Positions 36,032 to 51,214 of a stretch of 64,000 bases of DNA are shown here, piece by piece (the first letter of the stretch is position 1; every line of letters begins with the position of its first letter). Both the position numbers and the translations under genes were made by a program. Source of the stretch: Gordonia alkanivorans NBRC 16433 (lineage in GTDB: Bacteria; Actinomycetota; Actinomycetes; Mycobacteriales; Mycobacteriaceae); assembly GCF_000225505.1 (NCBI RefSeq), contig NZ_BACI01000016.1:62001-126000 (forward strand), read 5' to 3'. The notes below the pieces were generated by a model. That model was not told the origin of the DNA. It saw only the letters and a program-made list of their open reading frames with translations, and made no database searches.

Positions 36032-36589
36032 ATGGATCGTGACCGCATGGTGGATGTCGGAGTGGGACTCGTCTCCCGCTTCGGCGCCAAGACGTTGAGT
36101 CTGACGTCCGTGGCGCGTCACGCAGGTGTCGCCCGGGCCACCGCTTACCGCATGTTCGGCGGGCGGAATGCGCTGGTCGCGGCGATCGTCGACCGCGAGG
36201 TGTCACTGCTGCGCGTGAAGCTGCGGGAGTGGTCGGCCTCCGCGCCCGACGCCGCGGGCAAGGTCCGCGCGCAGGTCGTGAACGTGTTGCCCTACATCCG
36301 TGAGCACGAGGCGCTGCAGTACGTGCTGCGCAAGGAGCCCGAGGAGATCGTGCGGGCGCTCGTAGCGACGAGCGATTCCTCTGGTTCCACCCTCATCCAC
36401 CAGATCGTCGACCAGACGCTGCCCGATCTCGATCCGCTGATCCAGGACCAGCTCGTCCCGGACCCGCGTGGGGCCGCGGAGTTCCTGGTACGGACGATCT
36501 ACTCGTTGATGCTCATCCCGGACAGTTCGCTCACCGACGAGCAGATCGCCGATCTCGTCGTGCGGGCGGTCGTCAAGAACGAGGAGTGA
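36032..36589 (+). CDS. TetR family regulator
   Basis: A 185-residue TetR protein; the helix-turn-helix (about 20-50) reads TLSLTSVARHAGVARATAYRM, followed by an all-helical effector domain. The ATG is 6 nt after TAGATT. The FAD-oxidase gene begins 7 nt past the stop, so the two form an operon and the regulator probably controls that enzyme. No clear palindrome is seen at the start site. Confidence 0.82.
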   Translation: MDRDRMVDVGVGLVSRFGAKTLSLTSVARHAGVARATAYRMFGGRNALVAAIVDREVSLLRVKLREWSASAPDAAGKVRAQVVNVLPYIREHEALQYVLRKEPEEIVRALVATSDSSGSTLIHQIVDQTLPDLDPLIQDQLVPDPRGAAEFLVRTIYSLMLIPDSSLTDEQIADLVVRAVVKNEE

Positions 36590-36596
36590 TCGCACG

Positions 36597-38207
36597 ATGA
36601 CCGGGAAACAGGGGTCCACCGCGGACGAGACCGCGATCCCGGTCGTCGACATGCGCCGGCCGCGTTGGGGCGACCCGGCGCGCGTCACCGAGCTACCCGC
36701 CGCCGCGGCCGCGCTGGCCGGCGACGCCACCGAGGATCGCGGTGTCGCCCCCGAGGCGGTCACCCCGCCCGCGCAGACCGTGCCGTCGGCAGTGCGTGCC
36801 GATCTCGAAGCCCTCGTCGGCACCGAGCACGTCGTCGGCTCCGACGACGCACGCATCCAGCACACCCGGGGCTACTCGACGCCCGATCTGCTGCGGCTGC
36901 GCATCGGCGACGCCTCGGACGCTCCGGACCTGGTGGTCTATCCCGCCGATCACGACGAGGTCGTGCGGATCCTGCAGATCTGCGCCGCTGCGAAGGTCGC
37001 GGTCGTGCCGTTCACCGGCGGGACCTCGGTCGTGGGCGGGCTCGCCCCCGACCGTGCCGGGTTCGACGGTGTCGTCAGCCTCGACCTCCGCCGCCTCGAC
37101 CGTCTCGTCGAGATCGACGAGATCTCTCGTGTCGCCACCCTCGAGGCCGGGCTTCGCGGGAGCGCCGCCGAAGCACTTCTGCGTGAGCGGGGATGGACAC
37201 TCGGACACTTCCCGCAGTCCTACGAGGGCGCCGGGATCGGCGGCTACGCGGCGACCCGGTCGGCGGGGCAGTCGTCGGCCGGCTACGGACGCTTCGACGA
37301 GATGGTCGAGGGACTCGTGCTCGCCACCCCGCGTGGCACCGTCGAACTCGGGACTGCACCCCGGTCGGCGGCCGGACCCGACCTCCGCCAGCTGATTCTC
37401 GGCTCCGAGGGCGCCTTCGGTGTCATCACCAGCGTCCGGCTGCGCGTCCGTCCCGCCCCGACGACCCGGATCTTCGACGGCTGGCGGTTCGCCTCCTTCG
37501 CCGACGGCGCCGCCGCGTTGCGTCGCCTCGCCCAGGACGGCCCGCTGCCCACCGTCATCCGCCTGTCCGACGAGGTCGAGACCGCGATCAATCTCGCCGA
37601 TCCTGCACAGCTCGGCGGTGAGTCGACGGGATGTCTCGTCGTCACCGGATACGAGGGCGAAGAGCGCGAGGTGCTCCGACGCCGCGACGCCGCGTCGGAG
37701 GTGCTCGTCGGCGCCGGTGGCACGGCACTCGGGGCCGGCCCCGGAGAGTCTTGGCGCACAGGACGTTTCGCCGGACCCTACCTACGCGATCCGCTGCTCG
37801 ACGCCGGTGTGCTCGTCGAGACCCTGGAGACCGCCACCTATTGGTCGAAGCTCCACGAGCTGCGGGCCTCGGTCACCGCCGCGATCACGGATACGCTGAC
37901 CGCTTCGGGTACTCCGCCGCTCGTGATGTGTCACATCAGCCACGTCTACTCTTCCGGTGCCTCGCTGTACTTCACCGTGGTCGCGCCGTTCGGCGCCGAC
38001 CCGATCGCGGAGTGGGCGGCGGCGAAAACCGCGGCGAACGCCGCGATCCGGGCCACCGGCGCGAGCATCACCCACCATCACGCCATCGGCCGCGACCACC
38101 GCGACGCCTACCACGACGAGATCGGTCCGCTGGCGCTCGAGGCTCTGCGGGCGGTGAAGGCGACCGTCGATCCCGACGGCGTCTGCAATCCCGGCATCCT
38201 GATCTGA
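36597..38207 (+). CDS. FAD-linked oxidase, AgpS-like
   Basis: A 536-residue VAO/PCMH-fold flavoenzyme resembling alkyldihydroxyacetonephosphate synthase and Rv3107c. The FAD-binding domain (about 85-270) has VVPFTGGTSVVGGL and the Gly-rich SYEGAGIGGYAATRSAGQSS. The C-terminal cap has LYFTVVAPFG, then THHHAIGRDHRDAYHDEIG, the His-rich active-site loop of this family, and ends DPDGVCNPGIL. AGPS exchanges an acyl for an alkyl chain on DHAP, making ether lipids; actinobacterial homologues may instead oxidise hydroxy acids. Partner is the TetR gene upstream. Confidence 0.75.
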   Translation: MTGKQGSTADETAIPVVDMRRPRWGDPARVTELPAAAAALAGDATEDRGVAPEAVTPPAQTVPSAVRADLEALVGTEHVVGSDDARIQHTRGYSTPDLLRLRIGDASDAPDLVVYPADHDEVVRILQICAAAKVAVVPFTGGTSVVGGLAPDRAGFDGVVSLDLRRLDRLVEIDEISRVATLEAGLRGSAAEALLRERGWTLGHFPQSYEGAGIGGYAATRSAGQSSAGYGRFDEMVEGLVLATPRGTVELGTAPRSAAGPDLRQLILGSEGAFGVITSVRLRVRPAPTTRIFDGWRFASFADGAAALRRLAQDGPLPTVIRLSDEVETAINLADPAQLGGESTGCLVVTGYEGEEREVLRRRDAASEVLVGAGGTALGAGPGESWRTGRFAGPYLRDPLLDAGVLVETLETATYWSKLHELRASVTAAITDTLTASGTPPLVMCHISHVYSSGASLYFTVVAPFGADPIAEWAAAKTAANAAIRATGASITHHHAIGRDHRDAYHDEIGPLALEALRAVKATVDPDGVCNPGILI

Positions 38208-38222
38208 ACCCCGGGGCGCCAC

Positions 38223-38228
38223 TATGCT
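38223..38228 (+). promoter_or_regulatory. Leaderless -10 box (TATGCT) of pta
   Basis: TATGCT is 7 nt before the ATG at 38236 and selects it over an in-frame ATG at 38224. Confidence 0.5.
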
Positions 38229-38235
38229 GGGGCGC

Positions 38236-40400
38236 ATGGCCACCGACGCTGCCGTTACCGACCCCGCCGCTGGAGATCGAACCGCAAGGGATGGAGGTGC
38301 TGCGGGCGAGTCGACGACCAGCATCTATCTCGCGTCGGCGGAGGGGGAGACCGGGAAATCCGTCGTGGCGCTGGGCCTGCTGGCACTGCTCGCGGCGACC
38401 GGCGGCCGGGTCGGCGTCTTCCGCCCGATCATCCGTGCCAACGGCGACAAGCGGGACCCGTTGCTCGACCTCCTGATCGACTACGACTCGGTGGACGTGC
38501 CCTACGAGGACTGCCTGGGCGTGACCTACGAGGAGGTTCACGAGGATCCCGACGCCGCGATCGGCGAGATCGTCGCCCGATTCCATGCGCTGGCAACGCA
38601 CTGCGACCGCGTCGTGATCGTCGGGTCGGACTACACCGACGTCGGAACCCCGTCGGAGCTGAGCTTCAATGCCCGCATCGCTGCCAACCTGTCGGCCCCG
38701 ATGGTGATCGCGCTGAAGGCCGACGACCGGTCTCCCGCCGAGATCGCCGATCTCGCCGCGGGGTTGGTGTCCGAGGTCGGCGCGGCCCATGCCACGCCGA
38801 TTGCGATTGTCGCGAACCGCTGCGACCCGGACCGGCTCGACGAGATCCGGACGACGCTGCGCCGCACCGGGGTACCGAGTCTGTGTCTGCCCGAGGAGCC
38901 GATCCTGTTCGCGCCCACCATGGCCGAACTCAAAGAGGCGCTCGGCGCCACCATGTACAGCGGTGACGAGGAACTCCTCGACCACGAGGCCTTGCGGGTG
39001 ATGGTGGGCGGCATGACCGTCGAACACATCCTGGAACGCCTCACCGACGGCACGGTCGTGATCACCCCTGCCGACCGCTCCGACGTCCTCCTGGCCCTCG
39101 TGAATGCCAATACGGCGCACGGATTCCCGAGACTGTCGGGCATCATCCTCAACGGTGGACTCAAACCGCACCCGATGATCGAGGCGCTGGTGAGCGGGCT
39201 CAAGCCGACGCTGCCGATCATCAGTTGCCCGCACGGCACCTACGACACCGCGCGGACCGCGGCCCACACCCGGGGCCGGCTCAACGCCGGATCGGCCCGC
39301 AAGATCGAGGCGGCGCTGTCGCTGATGGAGACCTACGTCGATCCCGACGTCGTCATGCGCAACCTCAACGTCGACGTCCCGTCGGTCGTCACCCCGCAGA
39401 TGTTCGAGTACCGGCTGATCTCCCGGGCGCGGGCACAGCGCAAGCACATCGTGCTGCCCGAGGGCGGCGACGATCGCATCCTGCGGGCGGCGAGCAGGCT
39501 CCTCCGTCGCGGCGTCGCCGACCTCACACTGCTCGGCGACCCGGAAGCCGTGCAGGCGAGGGCGATCGAACTCGGCCTCGACCTCTCGGAGGCCACCGTC
39601 ATCAACCCGGTCACCTCGGAGTACCTGGACGAGTTCGCCCGGATCTACACCGACCTTCGCAAGCACAAGGGCATGGATCTGGAACGCGCACAGGAGAAGA
39701 TGCTCGACGTCTCCTACTTCGGCACCATGATGGTGCACACCGGGCGCGCCGACGGGATGGTGTCGGGAGCGGCTCACACGACCGCCCACACCATCCGACC
39801 GGCCTTCGAGATCATCAAGACCAAGCCGGGCGTCTCCACGGTGTCGAGCGTGTTCTTCATGTGCCTGGCGGACACGGTGCTCGCCTACGGTGACTGCGCG
39901 ATCGTCCCCGATCCCACGGACGAACAGCTCGCCGACATCGCCATCTCGTCGGCGGAGACGTCGGCGGCGTTCGGCATCGACCCGCGCGTGGCGCTGCTGT
40001 CGTACTCCACCGGGACGTCCGGATCGGGTGTCGACGTCGAAAAGGTCAAGACCGCAACAGAACTCGTTCGGAAGCGCGCTCCCGAGCTGCTCGTCGAGGG
40101 GCCGATCCAATACGACGCGGCGGTCGAACCGTCGGTCGCGGCGACCAAGATGCCCGGCTCCCCGGTCGCCGGTCGGGCGACCGTGCTGATCTTCCCGGAT
40201 CTCAACACCGGCAACAACACCTACAAGGCGGTGCAGCGCAGCGCCGGTGCCGTCGCGATCGGTCCGGTCCTGCAGGGCCTGAACAAGCCGATCAACGACC
40301 TGAGCCGTGGCGCGCTGGTGTCCGACATCGTGAACACGGTCGCCATCACCGCGATCCAGGCGCAGCAGGTCGACGCCGACACGGTCGCCGGAGACTCGCG

Positions 40401-40404
<4 letters not shown>
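38236..40404 (+). CDS. pta: Phosphate acetyltransferase
   Basis: A 722-residue long-form Pta. The N-terminal third is a P-loop/BioD-like regulatory domain ([19 protein letters not shown]), the middle is a DRTGG domain, and the catalytic PTA_PTB domain is C-terminal (from about 400; [16 protein letters not shown] near the end). It interconverts acetyl-CoA and acetyl phosphate. The stop overlaps the ackA start by 4 nt, so the acetate-activation pair is coupled, as in Rv0408-Rv0409. Confidence 0.93.
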
Positions 40405-45266
<4,862 letters not shown>

Positions 45267-45270
<4 letters not shown>

Positions 45271-46712
45271 CGGTACTCCCGTATTCGGGGGACGAGTCCG
45301 CCGACGATCGCGACGGCGGCGAGGACCGCGAGCAGGAGTATCCCGGTCCCGGTGAAGCCGAGTACGCGCTGAGCGGTGTTGATGTCGTCGCGGAACGACG
45401 TTCGCGCGGTGGTGATCGCGTCGACGAGTGCACTGTCCACGGCTGTATACGCGCGGGCCGAGCTGTTCAGCCCGTCCCCGACGGTGAGTTGCCGGGCGCG
45501 GTCGAAGTTGCCGGTCTGGATGTACCGCCGGACGCCGGCATCGGTGCGTCTCCACTCCGCCAGCGCCGAGCTCACCGTGTCGAGCTGCTCCGCCGACACC
45601 GATCCGGTCTCCTTGGATGTGCGGACGTCGTCGACGATGCCGCCGATCTTGGCGGTCGTCGCGGCGAAGGTGCGTTCCAGCCCACCCTGATCGCCGCGGC
45701 GGATGAGGGACAGGGTCTCGGCCGATCGCGCCTGCTGGGTCAGGATGCGCGCGGCGGTGAGTTCGCGGAGCGGGTCGGCGCCGTCGGTCCGGGCGTTGCT
45801 GGTCGCGGCGACCGACATCAGGCCGGACGCGAGCAGCCACACCGTCCCCAGGAAGAGCGCGCCGATCGCGGCGACCAGTCCGATGTTGAATCGGCGGCGG
45901 GTCCTGCGTGCCAGGTAGCGGGACGTCAGCACCATGGCCGTGAGCAGCAGCAGCAGGGGGATGTAGACCGTCCACGGCGGGCGGGTCAGCGAATGCTGCG
46001 GATCGGCGATCGCCATCGAACGTCGCTCGTAGAGGCGCTGGGCGGCCGGCAGGATCTTGTCCTGCATCAACGACGACGCCTGGCCCAGGTACGCCGACCC
46101 GACTGGATTGCCCAACCGGTTGTTGGTACGGGCCGTCTCGATGAGCCCGCTGTAGACCGGGATCGACGTCGACAGGGTGTCGAGGTCCGACGACAGGGCC
46201 CGCTCGGTGGCGTCCTCCGTCATCCCCGGTCCCGGTTCGCTCGAGGTTCCGGTCGCGAGAATCAACGACGACGCTGCCGTCGCCAGCGCGTCGGAGTAGC
46301 GTTGCCGCAGCTCCGGCGTCTCCAGGCCGCCCGAGATGAACGCGGCGTTCGCGGACGCGTCGGCGATCGACAGGGAGCTGTAGAGAACCTGCGCGGCCTC
46401 GGCGAGCGGTTCGGTGCGATCGATCAGGCGCTGCAGGGTCTGGGTGCGGTCTTCGAGCACGGTCGAGGCGTACAGGCCGGTGGTCACGCAGCCGAGGAAG
46501 AGGATGACGCAGATGATGATCAGCTTGCCCGGCGTGGTGACCGAGTAATGCCGCAGCGTTTGGAACGGTGACTGCGCACGCTCGCGGGCCGTGGCGACGA
46601 GCTCTCGACGATCGGCGAGGACCTGGCGGATCGGCGGCGACGACTGGGCGGGACGGATCATGCGACCGCCACGGGTGAGTGCCGTCCGCACGGAGGACGC
46701 ATCGCCGGTCAC
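45267..46712 (-). CDS. glnX: Transmembrane sensor GlnX
   Basis: A 481-residue membrane protein equivalent to Rv0412c. Four hydrophobic segments (about 63-83, 250-270, 285-305 and 455-475) enclose two extracytoplasmic helical sensor domains, the layout of chemoreceptor-type sensors. It is thought to pass GlnH ligand status to cytosolic PknG. First gene of glnX-glnH-pknG with overlapping reading frames. The GTG start at 46712 has AAGGGG upstream at a long distance; a GTG/ATG further in (46661) is possible. Confidence 0.88.
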
Positions 46713-46987
46713 CTAGCTGATCCCCTTCTCGAACGCTGGATCGTCTCCGGTGTGGCCGCTCGGTCGCCGGTCCCCGTTCCGGCTCCCGCGACCTGTAAGA
46801 AGAAATGACTCATCAGGGTCATCGCTCACCGGGTCGTGCGTGTTTCAGCCTATGCCATCGGGGAGGGTTCCTCCGGGCATCGCCGTCGCCACGCCGACGG
46901 GTTCGTGATCGCCCTGGCAGGTCGCGCGTGTCTCACTTACGGTGGAGGAAATCCGGCGATCGGCTCGTCGGGCGGCAAGGAGGCGTG

Positions 46988-47470
46988 GTGCGCGGAGACG
47001 GCGACGGCTGGCTGATCGATCCCGACGGTTCACGGTATTGGGGTGTTCACGGCGCGGCGGGTCTGCTGCTCCGGGCGCCGCTGACCGACGGCGCGACCGG
47101 CGTTCTGCTCCAGCATCGCGCCGCGTGGTCGCACCAGGGCGGCACCTGGGCCCTGCCCGGCGGTGCGCGCGACTCCCACGAGGGCGCCATCGACACCGCG
47201 ATGCGGGAAGCCGAGGAGGAAGCCGGCATCGACAGCGCCGACCTGCGTGTCGTCGCCGCCGTCGTCACTCACGAGTCACCGGGCGGCTGGACCTACACGA
47301 CGGTCATCGCCGAGACCGATGCGCCGGTCCGCACGGTCGCCAACTTCGAGTCGACGGAACTGCGCTGGGTCGAAGAACAGCACGTCGATCAACTCCCGCT
47401 GCATCCGGCGTTCGGCCGGGCCTGGCCCACCCTGCGCGAGCGGATCGCCGCACTCGACCCGCAGGGTTAG
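46988..47470 (+). CDS. mutT3: NUDIX hydrolase MutT3
   Basis: A 160-residue NUDIX hydrolase with a complete box, G-x5-E-x7-REAEEEAGI in GGARDSHEGAIDTAMREAEE. Rv0413-type proteins sanitise oxidised nucleotides (8-oxo-dGTP and related). AAGGAGG precedes two adjacent GTG codons; the second (46988) has the better spacing, while longer in-frame starts add non-coding-like Arg-rich sequence. Its stop overlaps that of the next, convergent gene by 3 nt. The 275 nt upstream to glnX show no other gene. Confidence 0.82.
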   Translation: MRGDGDGWLIDPDGSRYWGVHGAAGLLLRAPLTDGATGVLLQHRAAWSHQGGTWALPGGARDSHEGAIDTAMREAEEEAGIDSADLRVVAAVVTHESPGGWTYTTVIAETDAPVRTVANFESTELRWVEEQHVDQLPLHPAFGRAWPTLRERIAALDPQG

Positions 47471-47964
47471 GGGCTGAGCAGCCGGTTGGCGCCGGAGATC
47501 AGCGCGGCGATGTTCGCCTCGTCCCCGGTCCTGCCCTCGCCGAAGGCCCACGCCTGCCGACCGTTGTTCTCACACAGCAGGAACGTGGCGATCGCCCCGT
47601 CGACCTCGCGCTGGTGCAGCCGCAGGATCTGAACGGGTGCGCCGAGGTCGTACAGGATCGACGTCATCGCGCCGAGCGGTCCGGCGGCGACAGCGCTGCA
47701 CGACATGAGGCGATCGGCGATCGCGATGGTCGCGCGGCATTCGACGAGGTCCTGCCGCGCCGGTGCGACCGACCACGATCCGAGCCGGATGGCTCCGTTG
47801 CCCGCGTACTCGTCGGTGAAGTGTTGCCAGCTCATCCCGATGGCCTCCTCGCGCATACCCGCGGGCAGCGGACGGCCGAAGTGTTCGGTGATGGGATCTC
47901 CCGACGGCGCGGTCGTGTGCCTGTGTCGTGAGAAGGATGGGTGAGGCAGATGAAGAAGGTGCAT
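47467..47964 (-). CDS. Stand-alone LeuA allosteric-domain protein
   Basis: A 165-residue protein resembling only the C-terminal regulatory/dimerisation domain of alpha-isopropylmalate synthase. GPLGAMTSILYDLGAPVQIL and EANIAALISGANRLL align with the leucine-binding fold end of LeuA, and AGMREEAIGMSWQHFTDEYA resembles the linker segment. The catalytic HMGL barrel is absent. It could bind leucine as a sensor, or pair with LeuA. N-terminus is uncertain: residues 1-20 from ATG 47964 are His-rich (seven His) with rare codons and no ribosome site. Preceded by an attenuator-like leader. Confidence 0.65.
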   Translation of the reverse strand: MHLLHLPHPSFSRHRHTTAPSGDPITEHFGRPLPAGMREEAIGMSWQHFTDEYAGNGAIRLGSWSVAPARQDLVECRATIAIADRLMSCSAVAAGPLGAMTSILYDLGAPVQILRLHQREVDGAIATFLLCENNGRQAWAFGEGRTGDEANIAALISGANRLLSP

Positions 47965-48011
47965 CTCGAAAGCCGATTTCGGTCGAAGAACGGATGACCG
48001 ACAAGAGCGTG

Positions 48012-48060
48012 CAACCGACCCGCAGCGGGGGGTCGGTCAGAATCAGACCCCGCTGCGGCG
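48012..48060 (-). promoter_or_regulatory. Attenuator-like leader with alternative hairpins
   Basis: On the minus strand CCGCAGCGGGG can pair with CCCCGCTGCGG 11 bp away, or the latter part can fold alone as ACCGACCC...GGGTCGGT. The two folds exclude each other. They lie between the leader ORF (48043-48090) and the LeuA-domain gene. Confidence 0.5.
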
Positions 48061-48090
48061 GGTTACGAGCGCGCTCTTGATGCACATCAT
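48043..48090 (-). CDS. Leader peptide ORF (15 aa)
   Basis: Leaderless ORF: minus-strand TAGCCT box at 48105-48100, 9 nt, then ATG ATG. It encodes MMCIKSALVTRRSGV and stops within the first pairing strand of the alternative hairpins, so ribosome stalling here would change the fold. It carries one Cys, and its TRR resembles actinobacterial short regulatory leader peptides, but no residue run points to a specific amino acid. Confidence 0.5.
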   Translation of the reverse strand: MMCIKSALVTRRSGV

Positions 48091-48185
48091 GATCGGTCCA
48101 GGCTAGACCGCGGTGTCCGGATCAGGCAAACGGATTCCGCCTCGGCAGTCCACTCTGACAACCGACCCTGAGGACCACCCCTGGG

Positions 48186-48857
48186 CTACCACCGGCCGAG
48201 GAGGTCGGCGGCCGCGGCAGCGGGATCGGTGGCGGCGGTGATCGCCCGCACCACGACGATCCGGCGGGCACCTGCGGCGGTCACCTCCGGCACCCGCGGG
48301 GCGTCGATGCCGCCGATGGCGAACCACGGCTTGCCGGGCGCGGCGCCGGCGGTCGTCGTCACCAGGTCGAGGCCGGCAGCACTGCGACCAGGCTTGGTGG
48401 GCGTGGTCCAGCACGGGCCGACGCAGAAGTAGTCGACGTCGGGGTCGGCGGTTGCGGCCGCGGCCTGCTCGCGGTCGTGGGTGGACGCCCCGATGATCGT
48501 GTCGGGGCCGACGATCCGGCGCGCCACCTCCGGCGGCAGGTCGCCCTGTCCGACGTGGAGGACGTCGGCGCCCGAGAGAGCGGCGATGTCCGCGCGGTCG
48601 TTGACCGCCAGCAACGCGCCATGGGCGTCGACGACGCCCCGCAGCGCGGCGAGGATCTCGAGCTCCTCACGGGCCTCGAGCGTGCCGAACTTCTTCTCGC
48701 CCGCCGACCCCTTGTCGCGTAGCTGCACGATGTCGACGCCGCCGGCGAGGGCGGAGCCGACGAAGTCGAGCAGGTCGCCGCGCTCGCGTCGCGCGTCGGT
48801 GCACAGATAGAGCCGGGCGGAATCAAGGCGGCGGCGCGATTCGGAAGCAGTCGTCAC
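48186..48857 (-). CDS. thiE: Thiamine-phosphate synthase
   Basis: A 223-residue TIM-barrel enzyme that joins HMP-PP and the thiazole phosphate into thiamine phosphate. [10 protein letters not shown] is the pyrophosphate/HMP-binding strand; also [26 protein letters not shown] and [11 protein letters not shown], then IGGID. It is divergent from thiO across the riboswitch region. The GTG at 48857 is chosen because TAGCCT lies 7 nt before it; thus thiE is leaderless and outside TPP riboswitch control. Confidence 0.92.
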   Translation of the reverse strand: MTTASESRRRLDSARLYLCTDARRERGDLLDFVGSALAGGVDIVQLRDKGSAGEKKFGTLEAREELEILAALRGVVDAHGALLAVNDRADIAALSGADVLHVGQGDLPPEVARRIVGPDTIIGASTHDREQAAAATADPDVDYFCVGPCWTTPTKPGRSAAGLDLVTTTAGAAPGKPWFAIGGIDAPRVPEVTAAGARRIVVVRAITAATDPAAAAADLLGRW

Positions 48858-48864
48858 GGCGACC

Positions 48865-48870
48865 AGGCTA
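48865..48870 (-). promoter_or_regulatory. Leaderless -10 box (TAGCCT) of thiE
   Basis: Minus-strand TAGCCT, 7 nt before the GTG at 48857. Confidence 0.5.
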
Positions 48871-48908
48871 GCCCTGCGTCGACCGGCCGGGCGTAGGGTG
48901 GACCGCGA

Positions 48909-49000
48909 GAACACACGGGAGCCCGGGCAGGCGGGCTGAGAGTGCGGACCCCTCCGCAGACCGTCGAACCTGATCCGGGTCATTCCGGCGAAGGAAGGTG
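48909..49000 (+). promoter_or_regulatory. TPP riboswitch (THI element)
   Basis: The conserved cores are present: GGCTGAGAGTGCGGACC at 48934-48950 and GAACCTGATCCGGGTCATTC at 48966-48985, ending GCGAAGGAAG. It lies directly before thiO and the last G-rich segment is also the thiO ribosome site, so TPP binding should sequester it and reduce thiO-thiS-thiG translation. Confidence 0.95.
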
Positions 49001-49007
49001 ATCTGGC

Positions 49008-50068
49008 TTGAGCAACACCCCAGCACGACTCGACCGTGCGCTCACCGTCGTCGGCGGTGGCGTGATCGGTCTGACCTGTGCGCTCGCCGCCGCCGACGCC
49101 GGCTGGCAGGTGTTCGTCGTCGACGCCGGTCACGACGAGCGGGCCTCATGGGTTGCGGGCGGGATGCTCGGCTCGCTGGGCGAGGGACATCCGGGGGAGG
49201 AGGCCGCGCTCGCGCTGTCGGTCGAATCGGTGCGGCGCTGGCCGACGCTGGTGAAGCGGCTCGACGACCCCGCGATCGTGACGGCCACCGACTCCCTGTT
49301 CGTCGCCGGTTCGGCAGCCGACGCCGAGTACCTGCGCCATCTCGCCGATTTCGTCTGGGCCAATCAGCCGCGCACCGACGCCACGCTCAGCACGGTGACG
49401 GGTCGTGAGATCCGTTCCCTGGAGCCGTCGTTGAGTTCGCGGCTCGTCGGCGGCTACCGGGCGGTCGGGGAGTGGTCGATCGACAACCGACGGCTGCTGG
49501 CGACCCTGCGCAGCGCCGGGGCCGCGGTCGGGGTGCGGTTCATGGATGCACGGGTGGAGAGCCTCGCCGACGTCCGCGAACAGGCCGGCCCGCGAGATCA
49601 GATCCTCCTCGCCGCCGGACTCGCCACGGCGGCACTGCTTCCCGAGGTGCCCCTCCACGCGGCCAAGGGGGAGATCCTCCGCTTGCGTCGGACACGGTGG
49701 TCGGTTCCGCCGCCCGGGCACGTGGTCCGGGCCCGGCTCCACGGCCGGGCGGTCTACCTGGTCCCGCGCGAGGACGGGATCGTGGTCGGCGCAACGCAAT
49801 ACGAGGCCGGTGACTTCGGCGACCGCACTCCGCAGGCAGGTGGCGTCGCCGATCTGCTCGCCGACGCGATCGAGGTCATGCCGGGACTGCGCACCTACGA
49901 ACTGACCGAGGCGGGCGCCGGACTACGGCCGTGCACCGCCGACGGACTGCCGATCGTGGAGCGGATCGACGACCGTACAGTGGTCGCGACCGGCCACGGC
50001 CGCAACGGCATCGTTCTCGCACCGGGCACGGCGGACAGGGTGCTCGGGATTCTGGAAGGAGCATCCGC

Positions 50069-50072
<4 letters not shown>
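49008..50072 (+). CDS. thiO: Glycine oxidase ThiO
   Basis: A 354-residue FAD-dependent amino-acid oxidase that makes dehydroglycine from glycine for thiazole synthesis. The N-terminal dinucleotide loop is [20 protein letters not shown]; the substrate side has GGMLGSLGE; the C-terminal FAD signature is [15 protein letters not shown] and [11 protein letters not shown]. It starts at TTG 49008 with GAAGG in the riboswitch tail. First gene of thiO-thiS-thiG, 4-nt overlap with thiS. Confidence 0.92.
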
Positions 50073-51083
<1,011 letters not shown>

Positions 51084-51121
51084 TCCCACGCAACTGCCTG
51101 CTGCCCGACCCGCCCTTTGCT

Positions 51122-51162
51122 GCCTGAGGTGCGGGGAGCGCAAGCGACGAGCCTCGAGGGCC
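51122..51162. repeat. Short palindromic dispersed element, copy 3
   Basis: GCCTGAGGTGCGGGGAGCGC...CCTCGAGGGCC, 38 nt after thiG, almost identical to 30711-30750. Confidence 0.65.
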
Positions 51163-51202
51163 CGGTGTGTCGCAACCACCCGGCGCACCCCCGGTCGGCG
51201 GC

Positions 51203-51208
51203 TATGGT
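51203..51208 (+). promoter_or_regulatory. Leaderless -10 box (TATGGT), ABC ATPase gene
   Basis: TATGGT lies 6 nt before GTG 51215. Confidence 0.4.
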
Positions 51209-51214
51209 CGACTC

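Noticed and set aside
47570-48085. 171-codon minus-strand open frame starting in the LeuA-domain leader
   Set aside because: Overlaps the better-supported LeuA-domain frame and leader hairpins; composition is Arg-rich and shows no family.
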